From JASLCR01 sp036405235 (GTDB lineage Bacteria; Patescibacteriota; Saccharimonadia; Saccharimonadales; Saccharimonadaceae), in assembly GCA_036405235.1 (NCBI GenBank), contig DASWYA010000001.1:248001-312000 (forward strand): a stretch of 64,000 nt of DNA, read 5' to 3'. Below the pieces are notes generated by a model, which was not told the origin of the DNA, searched no databases, and saw nothing but the letters and a program-made list of their open reading frames with translations. This document shows positions 41,431 to 50,812 of this stretch, one piece after another; the first letter of the stretch is position 1; each line of letters starts with the position of its first letter. The position numbers and the translations under genes are program-made.

Positions 41431-41459
41431 ACTATACTAGATTATTACCCAAAAATCAA
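41431..41459 (-). promoter_or_regulatory. rpsJ promoter
   Basis: TTGATT (41454-41459) and TATAGT (41431-41436), 17-nt spacer, about 97 nt before the ATG; AAAGGAG precedes the start. Confidence 0.65.
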
Positions 41460-42292
41460 GCAGCAGGTCTTGAAGGAATATCAGCGATAGCTTTAGTGTT
41501 TCTCTCTGCAAAGTCAGCTAAAATATCAGCCCTTGAAGGCATTGGCCCATCGCTGTGATTGACTGTAAGAGCAGCCGCTACGTAAAGAGTGCGGTTATTA
41601 ATCTGCAGTTCCCCAGCGTCCATCATTGTAGAGTAAAGATTGCTGTCATTAACGTCTTCCCCTGATCCTGTCTTATGGATCCAACTTACTGACCTAGCTA
41701 GCTCTCTCTGGCCTACCCCAAATAAGCGTGCTGTATTCACAAGCTTATGCAGGTTTCGGTGCCATCGGTGTTCGTCTATAAGCTCTGAACTATCACTCCA
41801 TATCTGTTGATAGTATTTGGCAAAGTCACGCGTCGTCCCACGTCCAACCTGGAAAGGTACTTCACGGTGGTTCACTCCTTCAAAGTTTATCCTCTCGGTC
41901 ACTAGCTCAATACCTACAATGCCCATTTCGCGTCTAATCTTATCGTTGACGGTGTCTTTTCCGCCCAAGTAGTCTATGAGTACATTTGTTGCCACGCAGT
42001 CGCTCTCAATGATGTTATGATATAGGGCATTGCGAAGTGTTATTGGAAACGCAGATGGCAGAGAGTCTTTAAGCTTACCGCTGCCATTAGAGTTATGCGT
42101 AGTTGTAACCATTAAGTCATCTTCGTCGTCTATGCTACCTTTGAGCTCGCACGCTTTGTTAATCGCTAGAGTACCAATAGGCGATTTGATTGAGCTCATA
42201 GTCTCAAACAATGCCAGGCCATTTGATTCAACTAAAACAGATCCATCTGTATCGAGAACTGTTATGGCATATGACGTTTCATTTGAAGACAT
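41456..42292 (-). CDS. Class A beta-lactamase-fold serine hydrolase without signal peptide
   Basis: A 278-residue penicillin-recognising-enzyme-like protein. SSIKSPIG holds the SxxK nucleophile and general base (about 35-38), SDC (in ESDCVATN) replaces the usual SDN, and HKTGSGED carries the KTG triad. Start at the ATG at 42292 because a TATTAT box lies 7 nt upstream. No signal peptide or membrane helix is visible with either start, which is odd for a DD-peptidase or beta-lactamase. It may be a cytoplasmic esterase or peptidase with this fold. Confidence 0.8.
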   Translation of the reverse strand: MSSNETSYAITVLDTDGSVLVESNGLALFETMSSIKSPIGTLAINKACELKGSIDDEDDLMVTTTHNSNGSGKLKDSLPSAFPITLRNALYHNIIESDCVATNVLIDYLGGKDTVNDKIRREMGIVGIELVTERINFEGVNHREVPFQVGRGTTRDFAKYYQQIWSDSSELIDEHRWHRNLHKLVNTARLFGVGQRELARSVSWIHKTGSGEDVNDSNLYSTMMDAGELQINNRTLYVAAALTVNHSDGPMPSRADILADFAERNTKAIADIPSRPAA

Positions 42293-42384
42293 TCGTGATA
42301 TAATAACATTTTTAGCATAAAAAAGCAAGCGTTGTAATCTCTTGTTGAAAGCACGAGCCGCACACTGGCTTATGACTTCAGCAA

Positions 42385-42419
42385 AATAAAATACACCCCG
42401 GAAGAGGTGTATTTTATTT
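42385..42419. terminator. Terminator after tuf
   Basis: A 14-bp stem AAATAAAATACACC / GGTGTATTTTATTT with an 8-nt loop, T-rich on the minus strand, 15 nt after the tuf stop. Confidence 0.8.
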
Positions 42420-42433
42420 GGTTAGACTAAAGA

Positions 42434-43615
42434 CTATTTAGTAATCTTAGTAACAACACCAGCACCAACTGTCTTACCACCTTCACGGATAGCAAAGTTG
42501 AGGCCTTGCTCCATAGCGATAGGAGCGAGAAGCTTTACATTGAAAGTCAATGTGTCGCCTGGCATAACCATTTCTTTGTCAGCTGGGAGTTCAACTTCAC
42601 CAGTAACGTCAGTTGTACGGAAGTAGAACTGTGGCTTGTAACCCTTTGAGAATGGAGTGTGGCGTCCGCCTTCTTCCTTCTTAAGAATGTACACTTCAGC
42701 TTCAAACTCAGTATGTGGAGTGATTGAACCTGGTTTTGCAAGCACCTGACCGCGTTCGATTTGCTCGCGCTCGATACCACGAAGGAGAAGACCAGCGTTG
42801 TCGCCTGCTTGACCTTGGTCAAGATTCTTCTTGAATGCTTCGATACCAGTAACAACTGATTTCTGAGTATCCTTAACACCAACGATTTCAACTTCTTCGT
42901 TTAGCTTAATGACACCTTGCTCGATACGACCAGTTGCAACAGTACCACGACCCTTGATTGAGAATACGTCCTCAATAGGCATAAGGAATGGCTTGTCCAT
43001 GTCGCGAGTTGGCTCTGGAACGTATGCGTCAAGAGCTGCAACGAGTTCCATGACAGCTTCTTCGTTTGCTGCGTCGCCTTCGAGAGCCTTAGTAGCTGAA
43101 CCCTTGATGATAGGAGCGTCTTCATCGAAGCCGTTCTTAGCGAGGAGTTCGCGGATGTCCATTTCAACGAGCTCTACGAGCTCAGGATCAGCGATGTCCA
43201 TCTTGTTAAGGAAGACAACGATCTTTGGCACACCAACTTGCTTAGCAAGCAGTACGTGTTCACGTGTCTGTGGAAGTGGGCCGTCAGTTGCAGCAACCAC
43301 GAGGATTGCACCGTCAACCTGAGCGGCACCAGTGATCATATTCTTAACGTAGTCGGCGTGTCCTGGCATGTCCACGTGAGCGTAGTGACGCTTCTCAGAC
43401 TCGTATTCCTGGTGAGAAGAAGCGATGGTAATACCACGAGCTTTTTCTTCTGGAGCGTTGTCAATCTCATCGTAGTTACGAGGCTTGTTAACGTCGCTTG
43501 GAAGTTTTTTAGCGAGAACGTGTGTAATCGCTGCTGTTAGAGTTGTTTTACCGTGGTCAACGTGGCCCATAGTACCAACGTTAACGTGAGGCTTACTTCG
43601 GTCAAAATCTGCCAT
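42434..43615 (-). CDS. tuf: Elongation factor Tu
   Basis: A 393-residue EF-Tu that delivers aminoacyl-tRNA. G1 GHVDHGKTT, G2 in ARGITIA, G3 DMPGHADYVKNM (a Met where Cys is usual), G4 NKMD and G5 GSA are visible; domains 2 and 3 are complete to GVVTKITK. AAGGAG Shine-Dalgarno. It stands apart from fusA-rpsG-rpsL and has its own promoter and terminator. Confidence 0.98.
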   Translation of the reverse strand: MADFDRSKPHVNVGTMGHVDHGKTTLTAAITHVLAKKLPSDVNKPRNYDEIDNAPEEKARGITIASSHQEYESEKRHYAHVDMPGHADYVKNMITGAAQVDGAILVVAATDGPLPQTREHVLLAKQVGVPKIVVFLNKMDIADPELVELVEMDIRELLAKNGFDEDAPIIKGSATKALEGDAANEEAVMELVAALDAYVPEPTRDMDKPFLMPIEDVFSIKGRGTVATGRIEQGVIKLNEEVEIVGVKDTQKSVVTGIEAFKKNLDQGQAGDNAGLLLRGIEREQIERGQVLAKPGSITPHTEFEAEVYILKKEEGGRHTPFSKGYKPQFYFRTTDVTGEVELPADKEMVMPGDTLTFNVKLLAPIAMEQGLNFAIREGGKTVGAGVVTKITK

Positions 43616-43691
43616 GAAAGGTGATTCTCCTTAGATTAATTAATATGTTCCACGCGCAACCCAAAATAGACCTCGCGATGTACTGCAGATA

Positions 43692-43720
43692 ATTATACAG
43701 ACACCAGCCCTTGATGTAAA
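43692..43720 (-). promoter_or_regulatory. tuf promoter
   Basis: TTTACA (43715-43720) and TATAAT (43692-43697) with a 17-nt spacer, about 77 nt before the ATG. Confidence 0.7.
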
Positions 43721-43726
43721 TAGGTA

Positions 43727-44893
43727 TTACATCTCCATTTTTTCAGGAATACGAAGCTCTTTCTTCGTGCCAGCACGCCATGTACCGATAGCCCAGCTAA
43801 TAGGCAAGATATCGTGATAGCCGATTAAATCAGCTGCTCGGCGCAAAAGACCACCAAGACGTCCGCCAAAGCGAAGCTTACCCCACTCAAAAAGAGCCCA
43901 GCCATGCCCGATCGGCACTACGCACGGTGGCGACTTTGGCTTGTAGGTTTTTTTGCTGCCCATTAAGTGCTTTGCCACAAAAATACCGTCATGCAGTGCT
44001 GTCTGAGCGAGTCCAGCATATGGCGTATTGGAGTTATCACCGATAACGTACACGTGCGCTCTAGCGCGCATGAATTCGTCCACCTTTACTTTGCCTCTCT
44101 CATTAAGATCAAAGTGCTCGGCGTTTTTCTTATAAAACGGAGCATTCATAACGCCTGATGTCCAGATGACAGTTTGCGTCTGCAGCGGCTTGCCGTTCAC
44201 GATCAAAGCTTCGGCCGTCATCTTCTCAACTTTCTTATCAGTCTCTACGTGGACTCCAAGTTGCTTCAGACGATTCAATGCTTTTTCGCTACTTTTCTCA
44301 CTCAGACGAGGCAACACTCTTGGAGCAGCCTCAATCACGCTAATCTTCACCGTTTTCTTCTGTATCCCGAAGTGGGCGCGAAGTACTCGTACATACTCTC
44401 CTAGAGCGCCGGCAAGTTCCACGCCAGTCGGCCCTGCTCCGATGATTACGTAGTTCTTCTCGTCATCCGAGCCATCGCTCATCTCTCGGAACAGGTGGCC
44501 TTGTAGCTTTCGAATCTCAGTTTCAGATTTGATTCCATACGAATAGACATCAAGACCTTCGATTCCAAAGTAAGAAGTGACGCTGCCAAGGGACAAAATA
44601 AGTTCGTCGTATTTGTAAATACGTCCAGACTCGCCGTGTACAGTATGGTCGTCTGGGTTAATAGTATCGATCATATCTGTAACAATACGCACATTCTTGG
44701 CTTTTCTAAATATTTTCGCAAGCGGTACCCACGATTCTTTATAGCTGTGACCAGTCGCCGTACTAAACAGTGCAGGATAGTACTGAAAGTTTGCCGAATT
44801 TGACACCAAAGTAATTGTATTTTTCTTCTTTTTAGCAAGTTCCAACGCAGCCTTCACGCCACCAAAACCGCCTCCAACAATCAGAATATTCAT
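43727..44893 (-). CDS. Type II NADH dehydrogenase (NDH-2)
   Basis: A 388-residue flavoprotein. The FAD site is ILIVGGGFGGVKAALELAKK at the N terminus, the NAD site is NYVIIGAGPTGVELAGALGE (about 147-166), and the C terminus has HVYVIGDNSNTPYAGLAQTA plus a basic amphipathic end for membrane binding. It oxidises NADH and passes electrons to quinone without pumping protons. No other respiratory gene is in the window; in Saccharibacteria NDH-2 has been discussed as a redox-balance or oxygen-use enzyme. Confidence 0.9.
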   Translation of the reverse strand: MNILIVGGGFGGVKAALELAKKKKNTITLVSNSANFQYYPALFSTATGHSYKESWVPLAKIFRKAKNVRIVTDMIDTINPDDHTVHGESGRIYKYDELILSLGSVTSYFGIEGLDVYSYGIKSETEIRKLQGHLFREMSDGSDDEKNYVIIGAGPTGVELAGALGEYVRVLRAHFGIQKKTVKISVIEAAPRVLPRLSEKSSEKALNRLKQLGVHVETDKKVEKMTAEALIVNGKPLQTQTVIWTSGVMNAPFYKKNAEHFDLNERGKVKVDEFMRARAHVYVIGDNSNTPYAGLAQTALHDGIFVAKHLMGSKKTYKPKSPPCVVPIGHGWALFEWGKLRFGGRLGGLLRRAADLIGYHDILPISWAIGTWRAGTKKELRIPEKMEM

Positions 44894-44934
44894 CGTTTTC
44901 CTTTTTTATTATTTTCAATCTAGACCTAGTATAT

Positions 44935-44963
44935 CAGAAACGCCACCCGGTCAATGAGTGGCG
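44935..44963 (-). terminator. Probable terminator
   Basis: CGCCAC / GTGGCG stem with an 11-nt loop, then TTTCT on the minus strand, after the 44994-45752 gene. Confidence 0.5.
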
Positions 44964-44993
44964 TGCTGATTTGTAACTAATATCTACTTACTA

Positions 44994-45752
44994 CTAGTAA
45001 GGATAGGTTGAATTACTCGATGAATTTGAGCGCTGACTATTGCGGTACTCCGTATACGTACATTCTTTATCTAGATATTCAGAGAACGTACAGTCATCGA
45101 CAACAGTACGTGGCGAAGTTAAGCCTGGTACTGCAGGTGTAATTTTTTGCATTGAATCCTTACGCACAAGCACCATCGTAGAGTTTGCAATGAGGAGCAC
45201 AACCGCCATAGCCACAAGTACCCATGCAGCAATCATCACAAATTTACGAGAGGTGTGCTTCACTACCATAAAGAGACCAAAGACAACTGTCGCAACCGCA
45301 AATATCCCAGGCAAGACTTTAGTCACGAGCGCCTCGGCAAAATCAGTACCAAGCCCAAAAACGGCATTGGTAAATACAGCTACAACAGCCAGTACCATAC
45401 CTACTAAAGATAGTACTGCAAAGAATAGCCAAATCGTCAAAAAGACAGTGCGAGACTTACGCTCGTACAGCTCAGGATGCACATTTTCTTGTCCTGTAAC
45501 ACGTGCATACAGCCAAAATGCTGCCGGTCCAACCACAAGCAAGGCACCTATTTGACTAGCCGCTGTTGCAACAGAGAAGTACCCCTGACCATAGATTAGC
45601 TCAAAAAAGCTAAACCATAGCGACACAAGTACGCCAATGAAGCTTGCTACGAGCACGAGCATAAGAATATACTCTGCTATATACACATTCGTTCGTCTGA
45701 ACCAGCGTCGCCAAGTGTGCGTCGTCGGATCGTTACTTGTTACTGTATTCAT
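44994..45752 (-). CDS. Multi-helix membrane protein, unknown
   Basis: A 252-residue protein with about five membrane helices between residues 24 and 195 (ILMLVLVASFIGVLVSLWF and following), and a soluble tail of about 55 residues with two Cys and a Ser/Asn-rich end. The pattern recalls DUF5671-type membrane proteins, but I cannot confirm it. Strong AAAGGAGG Shine-Dalgarno. Confidence 0.75.
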   Translation of the reverse strand: MNTVTSNDPTTHTWRRWFRRTNVYIAEYILMLVLVASFIGVLVSLWFSFFELIYGQGYFSVATAASQIGALLVVGPAAFWLYARVTGQENVHPELYERKSRTVFLTIWLFFAVLSLVGMVLAVVAVFTNAVFGLGTDFAEALVTKVLPGIFAVATVVFGLFMVVKHTSRKFVMIAAWVLVAMAVVLLIANSTMVLVRKDSMQKITPAVPGLTSPRTVVDDCTFSEYLDKECTYTEYRNSQRSNSSSNSTYPY

Positions 45753-45792
45753 ACCTCTCCTCCTTTAAGGTTGTGGTTATTGTACCATGATT

Positions 45793-45826
45793 TAAAATAC
45801 CCCGCCAAATCCGACGGGGTATTTTG
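45793..45826. terminator. Terminator between fusA and its neighbour
   Basis: AAAATACCCC / GGGGTATTTT stem with a loop of about 12 nt, 15 nt after the fusA stop. Its shape would work in both directions. Confidence 0.75.
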
Positions 45827-45840
45827 AGGCTTCATTGAGA

Positions 45841-47937
45841 CTACTTAGTTGAGCGCTTCTCAATAATCTCTTGCGCTACATTTGGTGGTACTTCCTCGTA
45901 CTGCGCTAGCTCCATTGTAGAAGCTGCACGACCTTGTGACATAGAGCGGATATCACCTGTATATCCAAACATGCTTACGAGTGGTACAAATGCCTTGATG
46001 AGTTTTGCGCCACCCATAAGGTCTTCCATAGAATCGATACGACCACGACGTGAGTTTAAGTCACCGATAATATCACCCATGAATTCTTCAGGAGTTGTTA
46101 CTTCAACTTTCATGACAGGCTCAAGCAAGATTGGTGTTGCCTGCTTCACGCCTTCACGTGCGGCGATAGATCCAGCAAGTGAGAACGCTAGCTCGGATGA
46201 GTCAACGTCGTGGTAGCTACCATCATAGAGCGTTGCTTTGACATCTACTACTGGGTAGCCAGCGATTACACCACCATCAAGTGTCTCCTTAATACCTTTC
46301 TGAACAGGCATGCGATACTCTTGCGGGACCACACCACCCTTGATTTCATCAAAGAATTCAAAGCCTTTACCTGGTTCATTTGGCTCAAAGCGAACCCAGA
46401 CATCACCGTACTGACCGCGACCACCAGATTGCTTAGCATGCTTACCTTGGACTTCAGCACGGCCTTTGATACTTTCACGGAAGGCTACTTGCGGCTCACC
46501 AACGTTCGCTTCTACCTTAAACTCGCGCTTCATACGGTCGATAAGAATGTCGAGGTGAAGCTCACCCATTCCTGACATGATCGTTTGGCCAGTGTCTTCA
46601 TCCGTGTGGATACGGAAGGTTGGATCTTCTTCGGCAAGTCGCTGGAGAGCAATGCCCATTTTTTCTTGGTCAGCCTTAGACTTTGGCTCCACAGCAATTG
46701 ACACAGGAGGGTCTGGGAAAGTAATGCTTTCAAGCGCAATAGAATGCGCTGGATCTGACAGTGTGTTACCAGTGAAGGTATTCTTGAGGCCTACAACAGC
46801 GGCAATGTCACCAGCACCAACTCGGTCAATATCTTCACGTTTGTCAGCATGCATACGAACAATACGTCCAATACGTTCCTTTTCGCCAGTTGTCGTATTA
46901 AGCACGTAGCTACCAGCGGTTAGCACACCAGAATACACACGGACAAAGATAAGCTTACCAACAAATGGGTCGGTTGCGATCTTGAATGCAAGTGCTGCCA
47001 TTGGCTCTTTGTCGTCCGGCTTGCGCTCGATTTCATCACCTGTCTTTGGGTTCTTACCCCAGATTGCGTCAACATCAAGTGGGCTTGGCAGAAAGTCAAC
47101 CATAACGTCAAGTAGCTTTTCAACGATCACACCACGACCATCACCACCAGTAACAAGGTAGAAGTCACCGGCTAGCACGCGTTTGCGCAGGCCGCTCTTT
47201 AGCTCTTCTTTGCTGATCGCATCAACACCACCTTCAAAAAATTTCTCCATGAGTGAGTCCTCAGCTTCAACTGCTGCCTCAATAAGAAGAGCACGAGCGT
47301 TTGTTGCCTTCTCGACCATGTCAGCTGGGATTTCACCTTCAACAAGCTGCTTGTCAGTGTAGTCAGAGTAGGTATATGCCTTCATCTCAATGAGGTCAAC
47401 AACACCGTTAATTTCCTTCTCGAAGCCGATAGGAAGATGTACTGGTAGGGCGTTCTTTGAAAGACGAGTGTGAATACTCTCAAGAGACTTATAGAAGTCA
47501 CCACCAGTTTGGTTGATTTTGTTAATGAAGCAGACACGTGGCACGCCATACTTATTTGCTTGGCGCCATACAGTTTCAGACTGAGCCTCTACACCCATCT
47601 TGCCATCGAACACAGTAACTGCACCGTCGAGCACACGAAGTGAACGCTCAACCTCTGCCGTAAAGTCAATGTGACCTGGAGTGTCGATAATGTTAATCTT
47701 GTGGTCTTTCCAGAAACATGTGACCGCAGCAGAAGTAATCGTGATACCGCGCTCTTTTTCCTGTGCCATCCAGTCAGTTGTCGCACCATCGCCGTCACCG
47801 CGAACTTCACCGATTTTGTGATTTATACCAGTACGATACAAGATACCCTCAGTAGTGGTAGTCTTTCCAGCATCAATATGAGCGATAATTCCGATATTTC
47901 GATAGTCCTTTAGTGGGACATTTTGCGGCGTAGCCAT
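45841..47937 (-). CDS. fusA: Elongation factor G
   Basis: A 698-residue translocase GTPase. G1 AHIDAGKTTTTE, the switch region GITITSAAVTCFWK and G3 DTPGHIDFT are normal; G4 reads NKIN (in CFINKINQTGGDFY) where NKxD is expected. Domains II-V follow, ending at the GRAASTMELAQYEEVPPNV region. Ribosome-binding site AGAGGAA. It is separated from rpsG-rpsL by about 1.8 kb of unrelated genes. Confidence 0.97.
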   Translation of the reverse strand: MATPQNVPLKDYRNIGIIAHIDAGKTTTTEGILYRTGINHKIGEVRGDGDGATTDWMAQEKERGITITSAAVTCFWKDHKINIIDTPGHIDFTAEVERSLRVLDGAVTVFDGKMGVEAQSETVWRQANKYGVPRVCFINKINQTGGDFYKSLESIHTRLSKNALPVHLPIGFEKEINGVVDLIEMKAYTYSDYTDKQLVEGEIPADMVEKATNARALLIEAAVEAEDSLMEKFFEGGVDAISKEELKSGLRKRVLAGDFYLVTGGDGRGVIVEKLLDVMVDFLPSPLDVDAIWGKNPKTGDEIERKPDDKEPMAALAFKIATDPFVGKLIFVRVYSGVLTAGSYVLNTTTGEKERIGRIVRMHADKREDIDRVGAGDIAAVVGLKNTFTGNTLSDPAHSIALESITFPDPPVSIAVEPKSKADQEKMGIALQRLAEEDPTFRIHTDEDTGQTIMSGMGELHLDILIDRMKREFKVEANVGEPQVAFRESIKGRAEVQGKHAKQSGGRGQYGDVWVRFEPNEPGKGFEFFDEIKGGVVPQEYRMPVQKGIKETLDGGVIAGYPVVDVKATLYDGSYHDVDSSELAFSLAGSIAAREGVKQATPILLEPVMKVEVTTPEEFMGDIIGDLNSRRGRIDSMEDLMGGAKLIKAFVPLVSMFGYTGDIRSMSQGRAASTMELAQYEEVPPNVAQEIIEKRSTK

Positions 47938-48044
47938 TCTTGTATTCCTCTCTAGTGAGATTACTAATTATATTTAGCTATTTTTAGACATTAGAAAATA
48001 GCACTTCGTCACATATTGTATCAGAAATAACAATATCTGACTAG

Positions 48045-48707
48045 CTATTCACCCTCGTCCAAGAGTAGTGCTATACCTCTCTTGAATTCATTCGCGATCC
48101 AGACCGCAGCAAGGGCACGTCTTCCTCTGTGAATGATGAAGTTATACCCTTTAGTAAACGCATCATACGTGTGAGTATCATTGAATACGTCAAGACCCAC
48201 AGCTGCCGCGAGCTGACTATAGCCACTATTCCCTAACCCCTTATTTCCGATGTCGTCAATAACACTCAATATGCCAGCAATCTCTTCTAATTTAATATCA
48301 TCTTCACGATAAAATTTTGCCATGAGACCAGACTGAAGTAGAGAATCCCGACACGAGCTTGGGTCAACGTCTTTTCGTGACGCTATATTATCAACAACCA
48401 TGAGTCCGAGTAACGTTCCCGAAAGCCAAGCATTTCCATTTTCGTCAAGTGCCTCACCTCCATAAGTTTGGTCGTACTTAAGGGCTGCAATACAGTTTAG
48501 CGTCTCAAACATATCTTCTGAGAACTCTACTTCAAGCTCTTCTAGCTTGCTAAATAGATCGCTATCACCACCGAACAGCTCAAGCAACTCCTCACAGACT
48601 TCCCAGCTATCAACATCCGCAAGTACCGTCTGAGTCTGCCGTTCTGTTGCCTGCTCGATTGTTGTCATCTCATCATTGCACTCTTTTTTGCGCCATTTAT
48701 CAAGCAT
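48045..48707 (-). CDS. Unknown acidic cytoplasmic protein
   Basis: A 220-residue, very acidic, mostly helical protein I do not recognise. There is no signal peptide or membrane helix. A second in-frame ATG at 48668 (MTTIEQATERQ) is an alternative start; neither has a clear Shine-Dalgarno. Divergent from the 48738 gene. Confidence 0.7.
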   Translation of the reverse strand: MLDKWRKKECNDEMTTIEQATERQTQTVLADVDSWEVCEELLELFGGDSDLFSKLEELEVEFSEDMFETLNCIAALKYDQTYGGEALDENGNAWLSGTLLGLMVVDNIASRKDVDPSSCRDSLLQSGLMAKFYREDDIKLEEIAGILSVIDDIGNKGLGNSGYSQLAAAVGLDVFNDTHTYDAFTKGYNFIIHRGRRALAAVWIANEFKRGIALLLDEGE

Positions 48708-48724
48708 AAGCGCGGCTAAAATGC

Positions 48725-48730
48725 TATAAT
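48725..48730 (+). promoter_or_regulatory. -10 box for a leaderless mRNA (48738 gene)
   Basis: TATAAT with 7 nt to the ATG and no Shine-Dalgarno. Confidence 0.6.
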
Positions 48731-48737
48731 CTCAACT

Positions 48738-49463
48738 ATGAAAAAGTCTGTTAAACTTTACTGTTTTTCACCTCCTGTTATGCTAGCAACCTTCGCGATA
48801 GAGATTATTTTCGCAGCATATGTACTATGGCGATACAAGATGACGGTCATCAGTCGACTTGTCGTAGCGCTACTAGTATTTTTAGCCACTTTTCAAGGCA
48901 CTGAATACCTACTCTGTGGCGGCTGGGGCGTCGATGGCGGAACATGGTCAAGGATTGGCTACAGCTCAATCACACTCCTCCCGCCGCTCGGACTTCACCT
49001 TGCACATGCGATCGCTGGTAAGAAGTCAAAATACCTCGTTCCTTTCGCATATCTGACCGCGGCAGGCTTTATCGCGTACTTTACATTTGGAGTACAAGCA
49101 ATATCTGGTCATACTTGCTATGCAAACTATGCAGTATTCGACACCAAAACAGGTGGAAGCTCTCTCTGGTATGGTCTGTACTATTACGGCTGGCTTATCA
49201 TCGGCACAGGCTTAGCATATAAGTTTGGACAGGAGTCGAAAAAACACATTAAAAGAGCGTTATATGCACTCTCGATTGGATACCTTTGCTTTATGCTTCC
49301 AACCGCCACAGTCAACTTAGTAGACCCAAGCACTGTCGCCGGCATTCCTTCGATCATGTGTGGCTTTGCAGTCATATTAGCATTTGTCTTAGTAGGCAAG
49401 ATAGCCCCTGAGACTATTAAGCAGAATGACAGCCGTTCCCTTAGACTGAGATTGCCCTTCTAG
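48738..49463 (+). CDS. Seven-helix membrane protein, unknown
   Basis: A 241-residue protein with about seven membrane helices across its whole length (first PVMLATFAIEIIFAAYVLW). The layout resembles the seven-helix membrane modules found at the front of some histidine kinases, here without any kinase. Two Trp-rich and Tyr-rich loops lie outside. The stop overlaps the stop of the convergent gene (shared CTAG). Confidence 0.75.
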   Translation: MKKSVKLYCFSPPVMLATFAIEIIFAAYVLWRYKMTVISRLVVALLVFLATFQGTEYLLCGGWGVDGGTWSRIGYSSITLLPPLGLHLAHAIAGKKSKYLVPFAYLTAAGFIAYFTFGVQAISGHTCYANYAVFDTKTGGSSLWYGLYYYGWLIIGTGLAYKFGQESKKHIKRALYALSIGYLCFMLPTATVNLVDPSTVAGIPSIMCGFAVILAFVLVGKIAPETIKQNDSRSLRLRLPF

Positions 49464-49777
49464 CTTTGCTCTCTATTCTTTCGCTCAACATACTCCCAGA
49501 ATGATTCGTCTGGATTTAAGCCCTCTGCCATGCGCATGTTGTCTACTGTTTTAATATCCCTAAGCCGAGCGTCGCGATTGTAGAAGAAAGGGTTGTTAGC
49601 GACGACTTCCTCCAAAGCCTTCTTTGACGCCCAAAACATCGGTGCACAGACAGTTCCAAAGCTTGCTGCCACTTGCTCCACCGATACCTGCTCAAGATAC
49701 TCGTCTCTAACTAAACGCAAAACCGCCCCGTCCACTTCCTTGGAAGTTGGACGAGACGGTAGTTTATCACGGGACAT
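49460..49777 (-). CDS. Small unknown protein following rpsG
   Basis: A 105-residue soluble protein from the ATG at 49777 (MSRDKLPSRPTSKEVDG), 1 nt after the rpsG stop. The upstream extension of the frame lies in rpsG. EYLEQVSVEQVAASFGTVC and FWASKKALEEVVANNPFFYN are helix-forming. No known family. It sits in the str operon where fusA would normally follow. Confidence 0.75.
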   Translation of the reverse strand: MSRDKLPSRPTSKEVDGAVLRLVRDEYLEQVSVEQVAASFGTVCAPMFWASKKALEEVVANNPFFYNRDARLRDIKTVDNMRMAEGLNPDESFWEYVERKNREQS

Positions 49778-49778
49778 A

Positions 49779-50258
49779 TTAACCTCTGGCGAAGTGTGCA
49801 AACGCACGGTTTGCTTCTGCCATCTTGTGAGTGTCTTCCTTCTTCTTGAAGGCAGCACCCGCTTCGTTGTAAGCATCTACGATTTCAGCAGCAAGACGCT
49901 TTTGGTACGGCATACCCTTGCGAGCACGCGCACTCTGCACAAGCCAGCTGAAGCTGTAGTGTAGCTGACGGTGACCCTGTACAGGGAACGGGATCTGGTA
50001 GTTTGCACCACCGACACGCCGGCTTTTAACTTCAAAGTTCGGAGAAACATTCTTGAGGGCTTTTTCAAACACTTCAAGTGGATCTTCACTCTTGAGCTTT
50101 TTAGCAGCTTCTTCGAGTGCACCATATACAGCACGCTCTGCAACGAGTTTCTTGCCATCAAGCATAGATTTGTTGATGAGACGCTGTACGAGCACGCTCT
50201 GGTATTTTCGGTCTGGTTTCAGCTCGCGCTGGAGCTTTTTGGTAACTTTGCGAGGCAT
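49779..50258 (-). CDS. rpsG: Ribosomal protein S7
   Basis: A 159-residue S7, the organiser of the 30S head. SVLVQRLINKSMLDGKKLVA, VSPNFEVKSRRVGGANYQIP and KRLAAEIVDAYNEAGAAFKK match. In many bacteria S7 represses its own operon; the rpsL leader here has two stem-loops. Confidence 0.97.
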   Translation of the reverse strand: MPRKVTKKLQRELKPDRKYQSVLVQRLINKSMLDGKKLVAERAVYGALEEAAKKLKSEDPLEVFEKALKNVSPNFEVKSRRVGGANYQIPFPVQGHRQLHYSFSWLVQSARARKGMPYQKRLAAEIVDAYNEAGAAFKKKEDTHKMAEANRAFAHFARG

Positions 50259-50260
50259 GT

Positions 50261-50674
50261 TTACTTACCTTCCTTTTTCGCACCGTACTTGCTACGGCCT
50301 TGTTTGCGTCCATTAACACCTTGAAGATCAAGAGCGCCACGTACGATATGATAGCGAACACCTGGAAGATCCGGTACACGACCACCACGTACAAGCACTA
50401 CGGCATGCTCCTGGAGGTTATGACCTTCACCACCGATGTAAGCCCAAACTTCTTGCTTGTTTGTAAGGCGCACACGAGCAACCTTACGGAGTGCTGAGTT
50501 TGGCTTCTTTGGTGTCTTAGTTGTCACTTTGATACATACTCCACGCATGAGCGGTGAGTTCTGATTGTAATAGCGAGTCTTGAGCGCATTATGGATTGTT
50601 CCAAGTGCTGGGGACTTACTCTTCTTTGCAGCTGTTTTTCGCGGCTTGCGAACTAACTGGTTAATTGTTGGCAT
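50261..50674 (-). CDS. rpsL: Ribosomal protein S12
   Basis: A 137-residue S12 of the decoding centre. TTKTPKKPNSALRKVARVRL, with the Lys that keeps the streptomycin-sensitive state, and VRGGRVPDLPGVRYHIVRG are canonical. First gene of the rpsL-rpsG unit. Confidence 0.98.
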   Translation of the reverse strand: MPTINQLVRKPRKTAAKKSKSPALGTIHNALKTRYYNQNSPLMRGVCIKVTTKTPKKPNSALRKVARVRLTNKQEVWAYIGGEGHNLQEHAVVLVRGGRVPDLPGVRYHIVRGALDLQGVNGRKQGRSKYGAKKEGK

Positions 50675-50708
50675 AGAAAACTATGGCTCCCATTTATTTA
50701 CGTTATTT

Positions 50709-50740
50709 TTGTAGCTCGTCCAGCAAAGACAGCGCTACAA
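50709..50740 (-). promoter_or_regulatory. Leader stem-loop of rpsL-rpsG (proximal)
   Basis: TTGTAGC and GCTACAA form a perfect 7-bp stem about 35 nt before rpsL. A second stem TTTACGA/TCGTAAA lies at 50758-50784. Both are in the untranslated leader and could be an S7 autoregulation site. Confidence 0.5.
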
Positions 50741-50812
50741 GGCTTTTCTTTCCGCGATTTACGAAATTGTACACTTCTCGTAAACCCGGTAAAGAGGAAA
50801 CTCTTCCGTATA

